From positions 1 to 64,000 of the forward strand of contig JAINDL010000035.1 of the NCBI GenBank assembly GCA_019931245.1: a stretch of DNA of 64,000 nt, given 5' to 3'. The position numbers and the translations under genes are program-made. Positions 43,519 through 53,468 of this stretch are shown here, piece after piece; within the stretch, counting starts at the first letter, position 1, and every line of letters begins with the position of its first letter. This DNA is from Bryobacteraceae bacterium CoA2 C42. GTDB lineage: Bacteria > Acidobacteriota > Terriglobia > Bryobacterales > Bryobacteraceae. The notes below the pieces were generated by a model. It saw nothing but the letters and a program-made list of their open reading frames with translations. It was not told the origin of the DNA and did no database searches.

Positions 43519-46500
43519 ATGTTACTGCGCGGACTCTTACTGGCCGCCGGCTTGGCGGGAATCATCGGGGCCAATGACGCTGTCGCCCCGGTGGTCAGAA
43601 AATACTGCGTCAGCTGCCACGGCGCCGCCAAGCCGGCCGGGGATGTCGACCTCGCCAAACTCTCCGGCGACCCCATCTCCCGGCACGCCCGCACCTGGCA
43701 GAAAGTCGTCGAACAGATATCCCTCGGCGAAATGCCCCCCCAAGGCCTGCCGCGCCCCTCGGAAGAGGAACGCTCCAGCCTCCTCACCGCCGTCCGGGCC
43801 GACCTCAGGAAAGCCGCCCTCGACCGCGCCGGAGACCCCGGCCCCGTCGTCCTGCGCCGCCTCAATAACGCCGAATACACCTACACCGTCCGCGACCTCA
43901 CCGGCGTCCCTTCGCTCGACCCCGCCAAAGAGTTTCCCGCCGACGGCGCCGCCGGAGAAGGCTTCACCAACACCGGCAACTCGCTCGTCATGTCGCCCTC
44001 CCTGGTCACCAAGTACCTCGATGCCGCCAAGCAAATCGCCCGGCACGCCGTCCTCGAACCGGCAGGCATCCGCTTCTCCAGCTTCACCTCCAGCCGCGAT
44101 TGGACCGACGAAACCCTCCGCGAGATCCGCGCCTTCTACGCCAACTTCACCGAAGCCGGCGGCGCCGATACCGTCCGCCAGCAGGGAATCGACCTCGACC
44201 GCAACCGCGGCGGACGCCTCCCCCTTGAAAAATACCTGGCCGCTTCGCTCGCCGTCCGCGATGGCCTGCCCGTCGCCACCGTAGCCCGCCGCCACGGCCT
44301 CAGCCCGAAGTACCTCGCCTCGCTCGTCGCGGCCCTCCGCGGCACGAACCCGTCTCTCCTGCTCGGTCCGCTGCGCCAACGCTGGGCCACCGCCAGGAAC
44401 GCCGACATCGCCCCCATGGCCGCCGCCATCGGACAGTGGCAGGAATCGCTCTGGCGCTTCAGCAGCGTCGGCCACATCGGTAAGGTCAACGGCCCCAAGG
44501 CCTGGATGGAGCCCGTCACGCCTCTCGCCGCCGAGCAGGAGTTCCGTCTGAAGCTCACCCCGGCGCCGCCGCAAGAAGAAGTCACGCTCTATCTCGCCGC
44601 CCGTCAGGTCGGCGCCGGACCCGCCACCGTCATCTGGAACGCGCCCCGGCTCCTCATCCCCGGCCGCGAGCCCCTGCCCCTCCAGCAGGTGCCGAACCTC
44701 GTCGACCAACTCCGCCGCCGCCGCGCCGTGGTCGTCTCCTCCACGGCCGCCGTACTCACCGGCCAGCCCGCTCCCGACGAAGCGCGCGCCGCCTGGGAAA
44801 CCTTCCTCGGCCAGAGCCGCCCGCCATCCCTCGCCCTCCTCACCACCCGCATCGAGAAAACCGCCGACTTCGACTTCATCCGCGGCTGGGGCGGCGGCAA
44901 AGAACCCTCCGTCCTCATCAACGCCAGCGAACAGACCGTCCGTATCCCCGGCGTCATGAAGGGCCGCGGCGTCGCCGTCCTGCCCAAAGTGACCGCCCAG
45001 GCCGGCATCGCCTGGCGCAGCCCGCTCGCCGGTACCGTCCAGGTCAACCTCACCCTCACCGGCGTCCATGTCGGCTGCGGCAACGGCGTCACCTGGGCCC
45101 TCGAACTCCGCCGCGGCAACGTCCGCGTCGGTCTCGCCGAAGCTGCCAAAGCCGGCCCGGCCACCGCCTCCCTCGCCGTGCGCGAAGACGACCTACTCAC
45201 CCTCGTCGTCGGCCCCAAAGACGGCAACGCCTCCTGTGACCTCACCGCCGTCGATTGGACCATCGCCGCCGCCAACCGCGCCTGGTCCCTGGCGCCCGAT
45301 GTCTCGGCGGACCCCCTCCGCGCCAATCCGCTAGGCCCCTGGGCCTTCTTCTCTGAACCCGTCGCCGCCCCCGGAGTAGGCGCCACCATCCCGTCCGGCT
45401 CCCTCCTCGCCCGCTGGTTCACCGCCGCCGATCCCGCCCAGCGCGCGCCCCTCGCCGCCCAACTCCAGCAACTCCTCGAAGGTCCGGCGCCCGCCGGCGC
45501 CACCCCGGACGCCCGTCTGCGCCAGCAGCTGCGCTCGCTCGCCGGCCCCCTGTTCTCGGGTGTCACGGTCGCGTCGAAGACCGAGCCCCTCACGGTCCGG
45601 GCGCCCGGACTGCTCGCCTTCCCCTTGCCGGCCGATCTGGTCGCCGACGCCGAATTCGCCGTCTCCGCCACGGTCCCCGAAGCCGCCGGCGCCGTCCAAT
45701 TGGAAGTGGCCACCACGAAGCCGTCCCTCGAAACCGGCCTGCTGCCCAGCCTCACCGCCGTGCGGGATAAAGGCGGCACCTGGAGCTCCAACAACCAGGC
45801 GCTCACCGTCGCCCGCCCCGTCGTCGCCGGCGCCGCCGCCCGTACCCGCTTCGCCGCGATGTTCGAAGAGTACCGCCAGCTCTTCCCGGCCTCGCTCTGC
45901 TACACGCGCATCGTCCCGGTCGACGAAGTGGTCACCATGACCCTCTTCCATCGCGAAGACGCTCACTTAATGCGTCTGCTGCTCTCGCCGGCCGAACAGA
46001 AGCACCTCGACGCGCTCTGGGCCCGCCTGCGCTTCGCCAGCCGCGCGCCGCTGCTCACCGTCGACGCCTTCGAGCAGCTCTGGCAGTACGCCACGCAGGA
46101 CGCCGACCCCTCGGCCTTTGAGCCCCTCCGCCAGCCCATCCAGGACGACGCCGCGCTCTTCCGCCGCCAGTTGGTGGAGGCCGAACCCAATCATCTCGAC
46201 GCCGTCCTCCGCTTCGCCGGTCAGGCCTACCGCCGCCCCGTTACCCCGGCCGAAGAGCAGGGCCTGCGCGCCCTCTACGCCCGCCTCCGCCAGCAGGAAC
46301 TGCCCCACGACGAGGCCATCCGCATGACCCTCGTCCGCGTCCTCACCGGTCCGGCCTTCCTCTACCGCACCGAGAAAGCGCCGGCCGGCCCCGCGTCCGC
46401 CCCCGTCTCGGCCTGGGAGCTCGCCAGCCGCCTGAGCTACTTCCTCTGGTCCTCCCAGCCCGATGAAGCCCTGCGCCAGGCCGCCGCCACCGGCGTGCTG

Positions 46501-47454
46501 CGCACCCCGGCCGGCCTCGCCGCCCAGGTCCGCCGCATGCTCAAAGATCCCAAAGCCGCGCGCCTGTCCACCGAGTTCGGCGCCGCCTGGCTGCACCTCG
46601 CCGGCTTCGACACCCTCGACGAAAAAAGCGAGCGCCACTTCCCGGAGTTCGCTGCCCTGCGCGGCCCCATGTACGAAGAGACCCTCCGCTTTTTCACCGA
46701 CTTCTTCGCCAACGGCCGGTCCATTCTGAGCCTTCTCGATGCCGACCATACCTTCGTCAACGAACCGCTCGCCCGCCACTACGGCATCGCCGGCGTCGCC
46801 GGCGCCGCCTGGCAGCGCGTGGCCGGCATGAAGGCGCGCGGCCGCGGCGGCATCCTCGGCCACGCCGCCACGCTCGCCAAGCAGTCCGGCGCCTCGCGCA
46901 CCAGCCCCATCCTCCGCGGCAACTGGGTCGCCGAAGTGCTTCTCGGTGACAAGCTCCCGCGCCCGCCCAAAGACGTCCCGCAACTGCCCGAGGACGAAGC
47001 CGGCCTCACCCTCACCATGCGCGAGCTCACCGAAAAGCACACCGCGGACCCACGCTGTGCCGGCTGCCACCGTCGCATCGACCCCTACGGCTACGCCCTC
47101 GAACGGTTCGACGCCATCGGCCGCGCCCGCGACAAGGATCTCGGTGGCCGCCCCGTGCACACCGCCACCCGGCTCCTGGACGGCGCCGAAATCGACGGCC
47201 TCGACGGCCTCCGCCGCTATCTGCTCACGCAGCGCAAGGACGACTTCGTCCGCCAGTTCAACCGCAAGCTGCTCGGCTACGCCCTCGCGCGCGGCCTGCA
47301 GCTCTCCGACGAGCCCCTGCTCGATCAGATGCAGGCGCGCCTGGCGGCTAATGGCTATTCCGTCGAAACCGCCATCGCCAGTATCATCGAAAGTAAACAG
47401 TTCCGGCAGATCCGCGGCCGCGCCGCGGCCATCGAGGAGGAGACCGCCCCATGA
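43519..47454 (+). CDS. exported DUF1592-family cytochrome c-like protein
   Basis: 1311 residues from ATG 43519 (signal peptide MLLRGLLLAAGLAGIIGA; GTG 43507 is an alternative). Domains in order: a planctomycete-type cytochrome c segment with CVSCH, DUF1587 (NNAEYTYTVRDLTGV), a long less-conserved middle, DUF1595 (YRRPVTPAEEQGL), DUF1592 (ELASRLSYFLWSSQPDEAL), DUF1588 (GGILGHAATLAKQSG, with CAGCH) and DUF1585 (RQFNRKLLGYALARG). Such proteins pair with DUF1552 proteins in Planctomycetes and Acidobacteriota; the substrate is unknown, and periplasmic oxidation of polymers is one idea. Uses C-ending codons. Confidence 0.9.
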   Translation: MLLRGLLLAAGLAGIIGANDAVAPVVRKYCVSCHGAAKPAGDVDLAKLSGDPISRHARTWQKVVEQISLGEMPPQGLPRPSEEERSSLLTAVRADLRKAALDRAGDPGPVVLRRLNNAEYTYTVRDLTGVPSLDPAKEFPADGAAGEGFTNTGNSLVMSPSLVTKYLDAAKQIARHAVLEPAGIRFSSFTSSRDWTDETLREIRAFYANFTEAGGADTVRQQGIDLDRNRGGRLPLEKYLAASLAVRDGLPVATVARRHGLSPKYLASLVAALRGTNPSLLLGPLRQRWATARNADIAPMAAAIGQWQESLWRFSSVGHIGKVNGPKAWMEPVTPLAAEQEFRLKLTPAPPQEEVTLYLAARQVGAGPATVIWNAPRLLIPGREPLPLQQVPNLVDQLRRRRAVVVSSTAAVLTGQPAPDEARAAWETFLGQSRPPSLALLTTRIEKTADFDFIRGWGGGKEPSVLINASEQTVRIPGVMKGRGVAVLPKVTAQAGIAWRSPLAGTVQVNLTLTGVHVGCGNGVTWALELRRGNVRVGLAEAAKAGPATASLAVREDDLLTLVVGPKDGNASCDLTAVDWTIAAANRAWSLAPDVSADPLRANPLGPWAFFSEPVAAPGVGATIPSGSLLARWFTAADPAQRAPLAAQLQQLLEGPAPAGATPDARLRQQLRSLAGPLFSGVTVASKTEPLTVRAPGLLAFPLPADLVADAEFAVSATVPEAAGAVQLEVATTKPSLETGLLPSLTAVRDKGGTWSSNNQALTVARPVVAGAAARTRFAAMFEEYRQLFPASLCYTRIVPVDEVVTMTLFHREDAHLMRLLLSPAEQKHLDALWARLRFASRAPLLTVDAFEQLWQYATQDADPSAFEPLRQPIQDDAALFRRQLVEAEPNHLDAVLRFAGQAYRRPVTPAEEQGLRALYARLRQQELPHDEAIRMTLVRVLTGPAFLYRTEKAPAGPASAPVSAWELASRLSYFLWSSQPDEALRQAAATGVLRTPAGLAAQVRRMLKDPKAARLSTEFGAAWLHLAGFDTLDEKSERHFPEFAALRGPMYEETLRFFTDFFANGRSILSLLDADHTFVNEPLARHYGIAGVAGAAWQRVAGMKARGRGGILGHAATLAKQSGASRTSPILRGNWVAEVLLGDKLPRPPKDVPQLPEDEAGLTLTMRELTEKHTADPRCAGCHRRIDPYGYALERFDAIGRARDKDLGGRPVHTATRLLDGAEIDGLDGLRRYLLTQRKDDFVRQFNRKLLGYALARGLQLSDEPLLDQMQARLAANGYSVETAIASIIESKQFRQIRGRAAAIEEETAP

Positions 47455-48758
47455 CGAAAAAACATCTTTACTCGCGGAGGCTTTTCCTGCGCGGCGCGGG
47501 AGTCACCATGGCGCTCCCGTGGCTCGAATCGATGCCGGTTTGGGGCGATACCCCCGGCGCCCGCGCCGCCGGCAGCCAGGCCCCCGTGCGTCTCGGCGTC
47601 CTGTTCGCCGGTAATGGCTTTCATAGCAAGGAGTGGTGGGCCCGGGGTGAAGGCGCCTCCATGGAACTGGGCCAGGTGCTCGCCCCGCTCGGCGACCTCC
47701 GCCGCAAGATGCTCTTCATCCGCGGGCTCTATAACGAAGAGGCGCTCAAGGGCAACATCCACAGTTCGCAAACCGGCAACCTGCTGTCCGGCGCTCCCCT
47801 CGCCTCGGGCGGGGAAATCCGCTCCGGCACCAGCTTCGATCAGCTGCTCGCCCAGCGCTACGGCGCCTCGACCCGTGTGCCGAGCCTCGTTCTCGGCTGC
47901 GAGAAGTCGAATCCGTCGGTACACAAAAACTACTCGATGCTCTACAGCTCCCATATCTCCTGGAGCTCACCCACCACGCCAACCCCGCTCGAACTCTACC
48001 CCGCGCTCGCCTTCGACCGGCTCTTCAAAGATGAAGCCTCGAAGGCCGACCAGAGTGTGCTCGACGCCGTGCTCTCGGACGCCCGTGATCTCCGGCGCGA
48101 CATCAGCTCGGGCGACCAGCGCAAGCTCGACGAGTATCTCGAGTCCGTGCGCGACGTCGAACAGCGCATCGCCAACGCCGGCAAGCGGGGCCAACTGCAG
48201 GGCTGGCGCCCCACTCTCGATAAACCCAACATCCCGCGCCCGGCCGACGGCATCCCCCAGGACATCGCCGAGCACATGCGCCTGATGGCCGACATCGTCG
48301 TGCTGGGCTTCCAAACCGATACCACGCGCATCGCGACCCTCAAGCTCAACAACGATCACAGCTCGCTGCGCTTCCCCAACCTCGGCGTCGACTACATGAT
48401 TCACCATCTGCTCTCGCACGCCGACACCCCGGACTGGCTCAAGGTGAATCAGTTCTTCCTCGCGCAGTTGGCCTATCTCGCCCGCAAGCTGGACTCCATC
48501 CGCGAAGGCGACCGCACCCTGCTCGATAACACCATGCTCCTGTTCTGCTCGAGCATGCTGACCGGCAGCCACGAAGCGCGCCAACTGCCCGTCGTCGTGC
48601 TCGGCGGCGGGGGCGGCCGCATCCAGGGCGGCCGCGTACTCGACTATCGCGAAAAGCCGGACCGCCAGCTCTGCCGGCTCTACCTTTCGCTCATGGACAA
48701 AATGGACGTGCGGCCCCCGCGCTTCGGCGACGCCGCCCGCCCCCTCGACGAAGTGTAA
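47451..48758 (+). CDS. DUF1552 family protein, Tat-exported
   Basis: 435 residues with a twin-arginine leader (SRRLFLRGAGVTMALPW). The DUF1552 body includes LFAGNGFHSKEWW, MLFIRGLYNEEALKGNIHSS and the terminal LCRLYLSLMDKM. Its ATG overlaps the stop of the DUF1592 gene (ATGA); the two are always expected together, so a complex is likely. Distant relatives are alkaline-phosphatase/DUF1501-like, but the activity is unknown. Confidence 0.9.
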   Translation: MTKKHLYSRRLFLRGAGVTMALPWLESMPVWGDTPGARAAGSQAPVRLGVLFAGNGFHSKEWWARGEGASMELGQVLAPLGDLRRKMLFIRGLYNEEALKGNIHSSQTGNLLSGAPLASGGEIRSGTSFDQLLAQRYGASTRVPSLVLGCEKSNPSVHKNYSMLYSSHISWSSPTTPTPLELYPALAFDRLFKDEASKADQSVLDAVLSDARDLRRDISSGDQRKLDEYLESVRDVEQRIANAGKRGQLQGWRPTLDKPNIPRPADGIPQDIAEHMRLMADIVVLGFQTDTTRIATLKLNNDHSSLRFPNLGVDYMIHHLLSHADTPDWLKVNQFFLAQLAYLARKLDSIREGDRTLLDNTMLLFCSSMLTGSHEARQLPVVVLGGGGGRIQGGRVLDYREKPDRQLCRLYLSLMDKMDVRPPRFGDAARPLDEV

Positions 48759-48776
48759 GAGACGGCGGGAAGCCGC

Positions 48777-49637
48777 TTAGTAAGTAGGCCGGTCCTTGCC
48801 GTCCGCTGCCCATTTCCCGAACGGCTTCAGCAAGCCCTCGGCTCCGGTCCGCAGCATCACCATATCCGACGGACCCTGGAAGAACGTAAACCCCTGGTCG
48901 ATGCCCTCGCGAATCTGCGCGGCGTTCGCCACCGGCCGGCCCACGGGCAGCCCGTTCTTCTTGGCCGCCGCAATGATCTTCGCCATCGCCTCCCGGTGCT
49001 TGGGATGGTCCTGGTTCCCGCGCAAACCGAGCGAATAGCTCAAGTCGTTCGCGCCAATGAACAAAACATCAATCCCGGGGGTCGCGGCGATCTCTTCAAT
49101 CTTCTCTACCGCGCTGACCTCTTCGATAATCACGATCACCAGCCCGTTCTTATCGATGAAGTCGGCATACCCCTCCGGCGCCGGCCAGCGGAACGTCCCT
49201 AACGCGGGACCCGAACCGCGCCGCCCCGCCGGCGGGTACTTCATCGAAGCCACGGCTTGCCTGGCCAGTTCCGGCGTCGAAGTAAACGGAAACACAACCC
49301 CGATCGCCCCAATATCCATCGCCCGCTTCGCCGTCCAGAGTTCGTTTACCGGAACCCGGATGAAGGGAAGAGCCTTCAACCCGCGCGTCGCCAGAATCAT
49401 ATTCCGCGCCGTCTCGAGAGTAATCGGGCTGTGCTCCATCTCAATCCAAATGAAGTCGAACCCCATGCCGGCCGCCTGCGCGGCCACCTCCGGGCTCGCC
49501 GCCGTGATGGTGGCGCCGATCACCGGCTTGCCCTCCTTCAGCAGCTTCCGGACCGGGTTCTCCCAGGAAGTCTGCCCAAAAATCTGACTCGCGGTGATTC
49601 CCGCCAGGACTGCACAGAAAACGAAAATGTTGCTCAT
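48777..49637 (-). CDS. exported HpcH/HpaI-type aldolase
   Basis: 286 residues. After a hydrophobic leader (FVFCAVLAGITASQIFGQ) comes the aldolase barrel: FIWIEMEHSPITLE with the catalytic His, FIRVP with the substrate Arg, IIEEVSAVE and GANDLSYSLG with the metal-binding Glu and Asp. Family members make or cleave 2-keto-3-deoxy acids with pyruvate, normally in the cytoplasm, so the leader is unusual. It lies 25 bp after the DUF1501 gene and ends that run. Confidence 0.85.
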   Translation of the reverse strand: MSNIFVFCAVLAGITASQIFGQTSWENPVRKLLKEGKPVIGATITAASPEVAAQAAGMGFDFIWIEMEHSPITLETARNMILATRGLKALPFIRVPVNELWTAKRAMDIGAIGVVFPFTSTPELARQAVASMKYPPAGRRGSGPALGTFRWPAPEGYADFIDKNGLVIVIIEEVSAVEKIEEIAATPGIDVLFIGANDLSYSLGLRGNQDHPKHREAMAKIIAAAKKNGLPVGRPVANAAQIREGIDQGFTFFQGPSDMVMLRTGAEGLLKPFGKWAADGKDRPTY

Positions 49638-49662
49638 ACGGTACCGTACGCTATCACAAACT

Positions 49663-51066
49663 TCAGACTAAAACCTTGCGCACGACCTCGCCGCGCACCC
49701 CGGTCAGCCGCTGATTGAAACCCTGATAGAAGTAAGTCAGCTTGGTGTGGTCCATTCCGAGCAGGTGTAGCAGCGTCGCGTGCAGGTCAGAGACATGCAC
49801 CCGCTCCTCCACGGCCGCGAAGCCGAGTTCATCGGTCGCCCCGATCGCCTGCCCGCCCTTCACCCCGGCGCCGGCCAGCCACATCGAAAACCCGTGCCAG
49901 TCATGATCGCGGCCCGGCTTGCCAACGCCTTCGCTCGTCGGGGTCCGGCCGAACTCTCCGCCCCAGAGCAGCAGCGTCTCGTCCCACAATCCGGTCGCCT
50001 TCAAGTCCTCCATGAGCGCGGCGATCGGCCGGTCCGTCTCCCCGGCGTGGAGCCGGTGGTTGGTGATGCAGTCGTTGTGTCCGTCCCAGGTATCTTCGAT
50101 GTGTCCCCCGCCCGAGTACAGTTGAATGAACCGCACCCCTTTCTCAAGCAGCCGTCGCGTCATGAGGCACTTGCGCCCAAAGTCCGCCGTCAGCGGATCG
50201 TCGAGTCCGTAGCGGGCCCGCGTAGCCGCCGACTCGGTAGAGAGATCGACGACCGCGGCGGCCTCCATCTGCATCCGGTAGGCGAGTTCGTAGGAGGCGA
50301 TCCGGGCCGACAGCTCCGATTCGGCGGCGTGTTCGGCGAGGTGTTCGTCGTTCAGCCGTTTGAGCAGATCGAGCGACTGCCGCTGGGTCTGGTCGGTCAC
50401 CCCCGGCGGCGGCTGCAAATTGAGCAAGGGCGCCTTTCCGCTGCGGAACAACGTCCCCTGATACGCCGCCGGCATGTAGCCCGCGGTCCAGTTCGAGGCC
50501 GAGCCGATGGGGCCGCCGCGCGGGTCCGTCATCACCACAAACGCGGGCAGACTCTGGTTGTCGGTCCCGAGCCCGTAGGTGACCCAGGAGCCCATGCTGG
50601 GTTTGCCGAGGAAGATACTGCCGGTGTTCATCTGCAGGCAGCCGGAGGCGTGCGCCGCCGTATCCGTATACATCGAACGGATCACACAGAGGTCGTCCGC
50701 GAACCTGGCCGTGTGCGGGAACAGGTCGCTGATCGGCAGCCCGCTTTTGCCGCGGGGCGCGAAGGCAAAGGGCGACTGCATGAGGTAGCCGACGGGGCGG
50801 CCGTTGGAGCCGACGGCGAGGGGGCCCTTGTAGGGCTGGCCGTTGCGCCGGGTCAATTCCGGTTTGGGGTCGAAGGTATCGACCTGGCTGGGGGCGCCGT
50901 TCATGAACAGGAAGACGGCGCGTTTGGCCTTGGCGGGAAAGTGCGGCCGCTTGGGCGCGAGAATCGAGTCGGCGGCCAGGGCCTGATCGCGCTGCAGCAG
51001 GTCGAGCAGGGCGATGCCGGCGAATCCGCCACCTGTCTGCCAGAGAAAGTCACGCCTTGTCTTCAT
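49663..51066 (-). CDS. DUF1501 family protein, Tat-exported
   Basis: 467 residues from the ATG at 51066, behind GAGGAG. Tat-like leader KTRRDFLWQTGGGFAGIALL. The alkaline-phosphatase-like fold of DUF1501 shows in AVFLFMNGAPSQVDTFDPKP, FIQLYSGGGHIEDTWDGH and LLWGGEFGRTPTSEG. It sits 10 bp after the DUF1549/DUF1553 gene, the standard pairing. Function unknown; often linked with polysaccharide breakdown in Planctomycetes. Confidence 0.92.
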   Translation of the reverse strand: MKTRRDFLWQTGGGFAGIALLDLLQRDQALAADSILAPKRPHFPAKAKRAVFLFMNGAPSQVDTFDPKPELTRRNGQPYKGPLAVGSNGRPVGYLMQSPFAFAPRGKSGLPISDLFPHTARFADDLCVIRSMYTDTAAHASGCLQMNTGSIFLGKPSMGSWVTYGLGTDNQSLPAFVVMTDPRGGPIGSASNWTAGYMPAAYQGTLFRSGKAPLLNLQPPPGVTDQTQRQSLDLLKRLNDEHLAEHAAESELSARIASYELAYRMQMEAAAVVDLSTESAATRARYGLDDPLTADFGRKCLMTRRLLEKGVRFIQLYSGGGHIEDTWDGHNDCITNHRLHAGETDRPIAALMEDLKATGLWDETLLLWGGEFGRTPTSEGVGKPGRDHDWHGFSMWLAGAGVKGGQAIGATDELGFAAVEERVHVSDLHATLLHLLGMDHTKLTYFYQGFNQRLTGVRGEVVRKVLV

Positions 51067-51076
51067 CAGCTCCTCG

Positions 51077-53455
51077 CTAGTTCGTGTAGGCAAACTCGTT
51101 CAGGTTCAGGATCACGCGGCACATCTGTTCGAGTGTTCCTGTCTGCAAAAAAGTGCTCATGGCGTCGCGCTCAGCGGGCTTGGGTGGGCGGGCGAGCGCG
51201 AGGCGGTAGGCCATCTCGATCTGCGCGGCGGGCTCGGCGCCGGCTTCGCGCCGCAGGCGTTCGGCCAGGTGGCGGGCCTGCCGGTTCATGAAGCCGCCAT
51301 TGAACAGTTGCAGCGCCTGTGGCGCGACGGAGGTGGTTTGCCGCTTGGCGGCGGGGCGGGCGGTGTCGCAGACGTCGAGCACCTCCATGAGGGGGACGAG
51401 GAGGGAGCGCTTGACGATGTAGTAAATGGCCCGCCGCGACGCCTGCTCTTCGGAGAAGCTCTTCCAGACCTTATCCGGATCGCTCGACCCTTCGAGCGCC
51501 TCGCGCGGCACCTCCGGGTAGACGAACTCGCCGAACAGGGTCCGGTTCAACTTGCCGCTGACGGCCAGCGCAGAATCTAGAATGGCTTCGGCTTCGAGGC
51601 GGCGGTAGGGCGCCCGCCACCACAGGCGGTTTTCCGGATCCTCGGCCGCATAGGCCGGGTTACCCGTTTTCGCCATGCGGTAGGTGTTGCTGCTGAGGAT
51701 CAGCGCGTGGAGTTTCTTGAGCGACCAGCCGTTATCCATGAACCAGACGGCCAGCCAGTCGAGGAGTTCGGGGTGGGAGGGCTTATCGCCCATGACGCCG
51801 AAGTCATTGGCGGTGCGCACGAGGCCTTCGCCGAAGTGCCATTGCCAGACGCGGTTGACGATGACGCGGGCGGTGAGGGGATTTTCGCGCGAGGCGATCC
51901 AGCGGGCGAGGGCGAGGCGGCGGCCGCTCGAGCGCGGGGCGGGGGTGAAGACGGGCGGGGCGTGAGCGGCGACGACCATGGGCGCTGCGGGCGGCACCTC
52001 CGGCCCCGGCGAGGTCGCCTTGCCGCGGATCAGGATATGGGTTGGCGGCGGCCGCTGGCCGCGCTCTTCGAGGAAGTATCCGCGCTCCAATTCGGGCGTC
52101 TCGCGCCGGAGCCGCTTCACCTCGTCCTCAACCGGGAGGGAGGCGAGCTCCTCGTCGAGCTTCCTGGTGTAGTCTTTGACGAGTTTCCGGGCGGCTTCGT
52201 CGCGATCCTTGGCGGGTTGCAGGAAGGCCGCGGCGGCGGCCGGGGGCATGGCGCTTTGGCCCGAGCGCAGCCATTCGGTGCGCGCGGCTTCGCGCAGCTT
52301 GATGATCTGCTCTTCGCGGGCGTCGTCCCTTTCGATTTCGGGCCATGTGCCGATGGGGCGGTCGAGTTCGGTTCGTCCTTTGCGCGGCCTTTCAAGGCCG
52401 TTGAAGACGGCGATCATGCCGTAGTAGTCCTTGGTGGTAAGCGGTTCGAATTTATGGTTGTGGCAGCGGGCGCAGGCGAGGGTGAGGCCGAGAAAGCCCT
52501 GAGCGGTGGCGTTCAGGATATCGTCGAGCTGGTCGAAGCGGTCTTCGGCGGGGTCGGCCGGTTCGTCGTCCCAGGGGCCGAGCCGGAGGAAGCCGGTGGC
52601 GAGGAGGGTTTCGGCGTTGGCGTCCGGCAGTTCGTCGCCGGCGAGTTGTTCGACAACGAAACGGTTGAAGGGTTTGTCGGCCTGGAGCGAGCGGATGACA
52701 TAGTCGCGATACTTCCAGACCTTGGGCTTCACGTCGTCGCGTTCGTAGCCGTTGGTATCGCCGTAGCGGACGACGTCGAGCCAGTGGCGGGCCCAGCGTT
52801 CGGCGTGGGCGGGGCGGTCGAGCAGTTCCTGCGCGAGGCTGTCCCAATTGCCGCGGAAGCGGTCCTGTTCGGCGAGGGAGGGCGGCAGGCCGGTGAGGTC
52901 GAGATAGATGCGCCGGAGCAGGTCGGGCGGGGTGGCAGGGGGGGCGGGTCGCCAGCCTTTGGCTTCGAGCCGGGCGAGGATGAAGGCGTCGATGGGGTTG
53001 CGAACCCAGCTGGTATCGCGGACCGGCGGGAGAGCGGGCGCGGCGCGGAGGGGTTGGAAGGCCCAGTGGCTGAGGCGGGGATCGGGTTTAGCCGCCAAGG
53101 GAGCTTTGGGTTCGGCGCCGGTCCACTCGGCGCCCGCGTCGATCCACTGGCGCAGGGTCTCCACTTCGGCCGGGGTGAGCCGGGGGCCGGCGGGGGGCAT
53201 GACGAGCTTGGGGTCGGCGCCGGAGACGTAGCGAATCAGCAGGCTGTCTTTACTATTTCCCGGCACGATAGCCGGGATGCCGCTTTCGCCGCCGTGCAGG
53301 GCATCGGCGCGGCGGTCGAGGCGCAGGTCGCTTTTGTGCAGGGCGGGGCCGTGGCAGCCCCAGCAGCGGCGGGCCAGAATGGGCCGGACGTCCATTGCAA
53401 AATCCGCTGCCGCGCAACCGGCAGCACCCAGGAGGATCCAGATGAGCCACACCAC
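51077..53455 (-). CDS. DUF1549/DUF1553 (PSD1) cytochrome c-like protein
   Basis: 792 residues from GTG 53455, which gives a signal peptide (VWLIWILLGAAGCAA); the frame is open to 53515. A CWGCHGP haem motif with LDRRADALHGG marks the planctomycete cytochrome, then DUF1549 (NPIDAFILARLEAKG, RRIYLDLTGLPPS, ARHWLDVVRYGDTNG; a second CARCH) and DUF1553 (RLALARWIASRENPLTARV, VWQWHFGEGLVRT, APQALQLFNGGF). Probably a periplasmic redox partner of the DUF1501 protein encoded next. Confidence 0.9.
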   Translation of the reverse strand: MVWLIWILLGAAGCAAADFAMDVRPILARRCWGCHGPALHKSDLRLDRRADALHGGESGIPAIVPGNSKDSLLIRYVSGADPKLVMPPAGPRLTPAEVETLRQWIDAGAEWTGAEPKAPLAAKPDPRLSHWAFQPLRAAPALPPVRDTSWVRNPIDAFILARLEAKGWRPAPPATPPDLLRRIYLDLTGLPPSLAEQDRFRGNWDSLAQELLDRPAHAERWARHWLDVVRYGDTNGYERDDVKPKVWKYRDYVIRSLQADKPFNRFVVEQLAGDELPDANAETLLATGFLRLGPWDDEPADPAEDRFDQLDDILNATAQGFLGLTLACARCHNHKFEPLTTKDYYGMIAVFNGLERPRKGRTELDRPIGTWPEIERDDAREEQIIKLREAARTEWLRSGQSAMPPAAAAAFLQPAKDRDEAARKLVKDYTRKLDEELASLPVEDEVKRLRRETPELERGYFLEERGQRPPPTHILIRGKATSPGPEVPPAAPMVVAAHAPPVFTPAPRSSGRRLALARWIASRENPLTARVIVNRVWQWHFGEGLVRTANDFGVMGDKPSHPELLDWLAVWFMDNGWSLKKLHALILSSNTYRMAKTGNPAYAAEDPENRLWWRAPYRRLEAEAILDSALAVSGKLNRTLFGEFVYPEVPREALEGSSDPDKVWKSFSEEQASRRAIYYIVKRSLLVPLMEVLDVCDTARPAAKRQTTSVAPQALQLFNGGFMNRQARHLAERLRREAGAEPAAQIEMAYRLALARPPKPAERDAMSTFLQTGTLEQMCRVILNLNEFAYTN

Positions 53456-53468
53456 GGGGAGAACTCTA

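Noticed and set aside
43161..43577. Plus-strand 138-codon open frame over the toxin and antitoxin-like remnants
   Set aside because: Antisense of better-supported fragments, Ser/Arg/Pro-rich, and runs into the DUF1592 start.
49780..51291. 503-codon open frame on the plus strand
   Set aside because: Antisense of the DUF1501 gene, which has a full domain and a good ribosome site.
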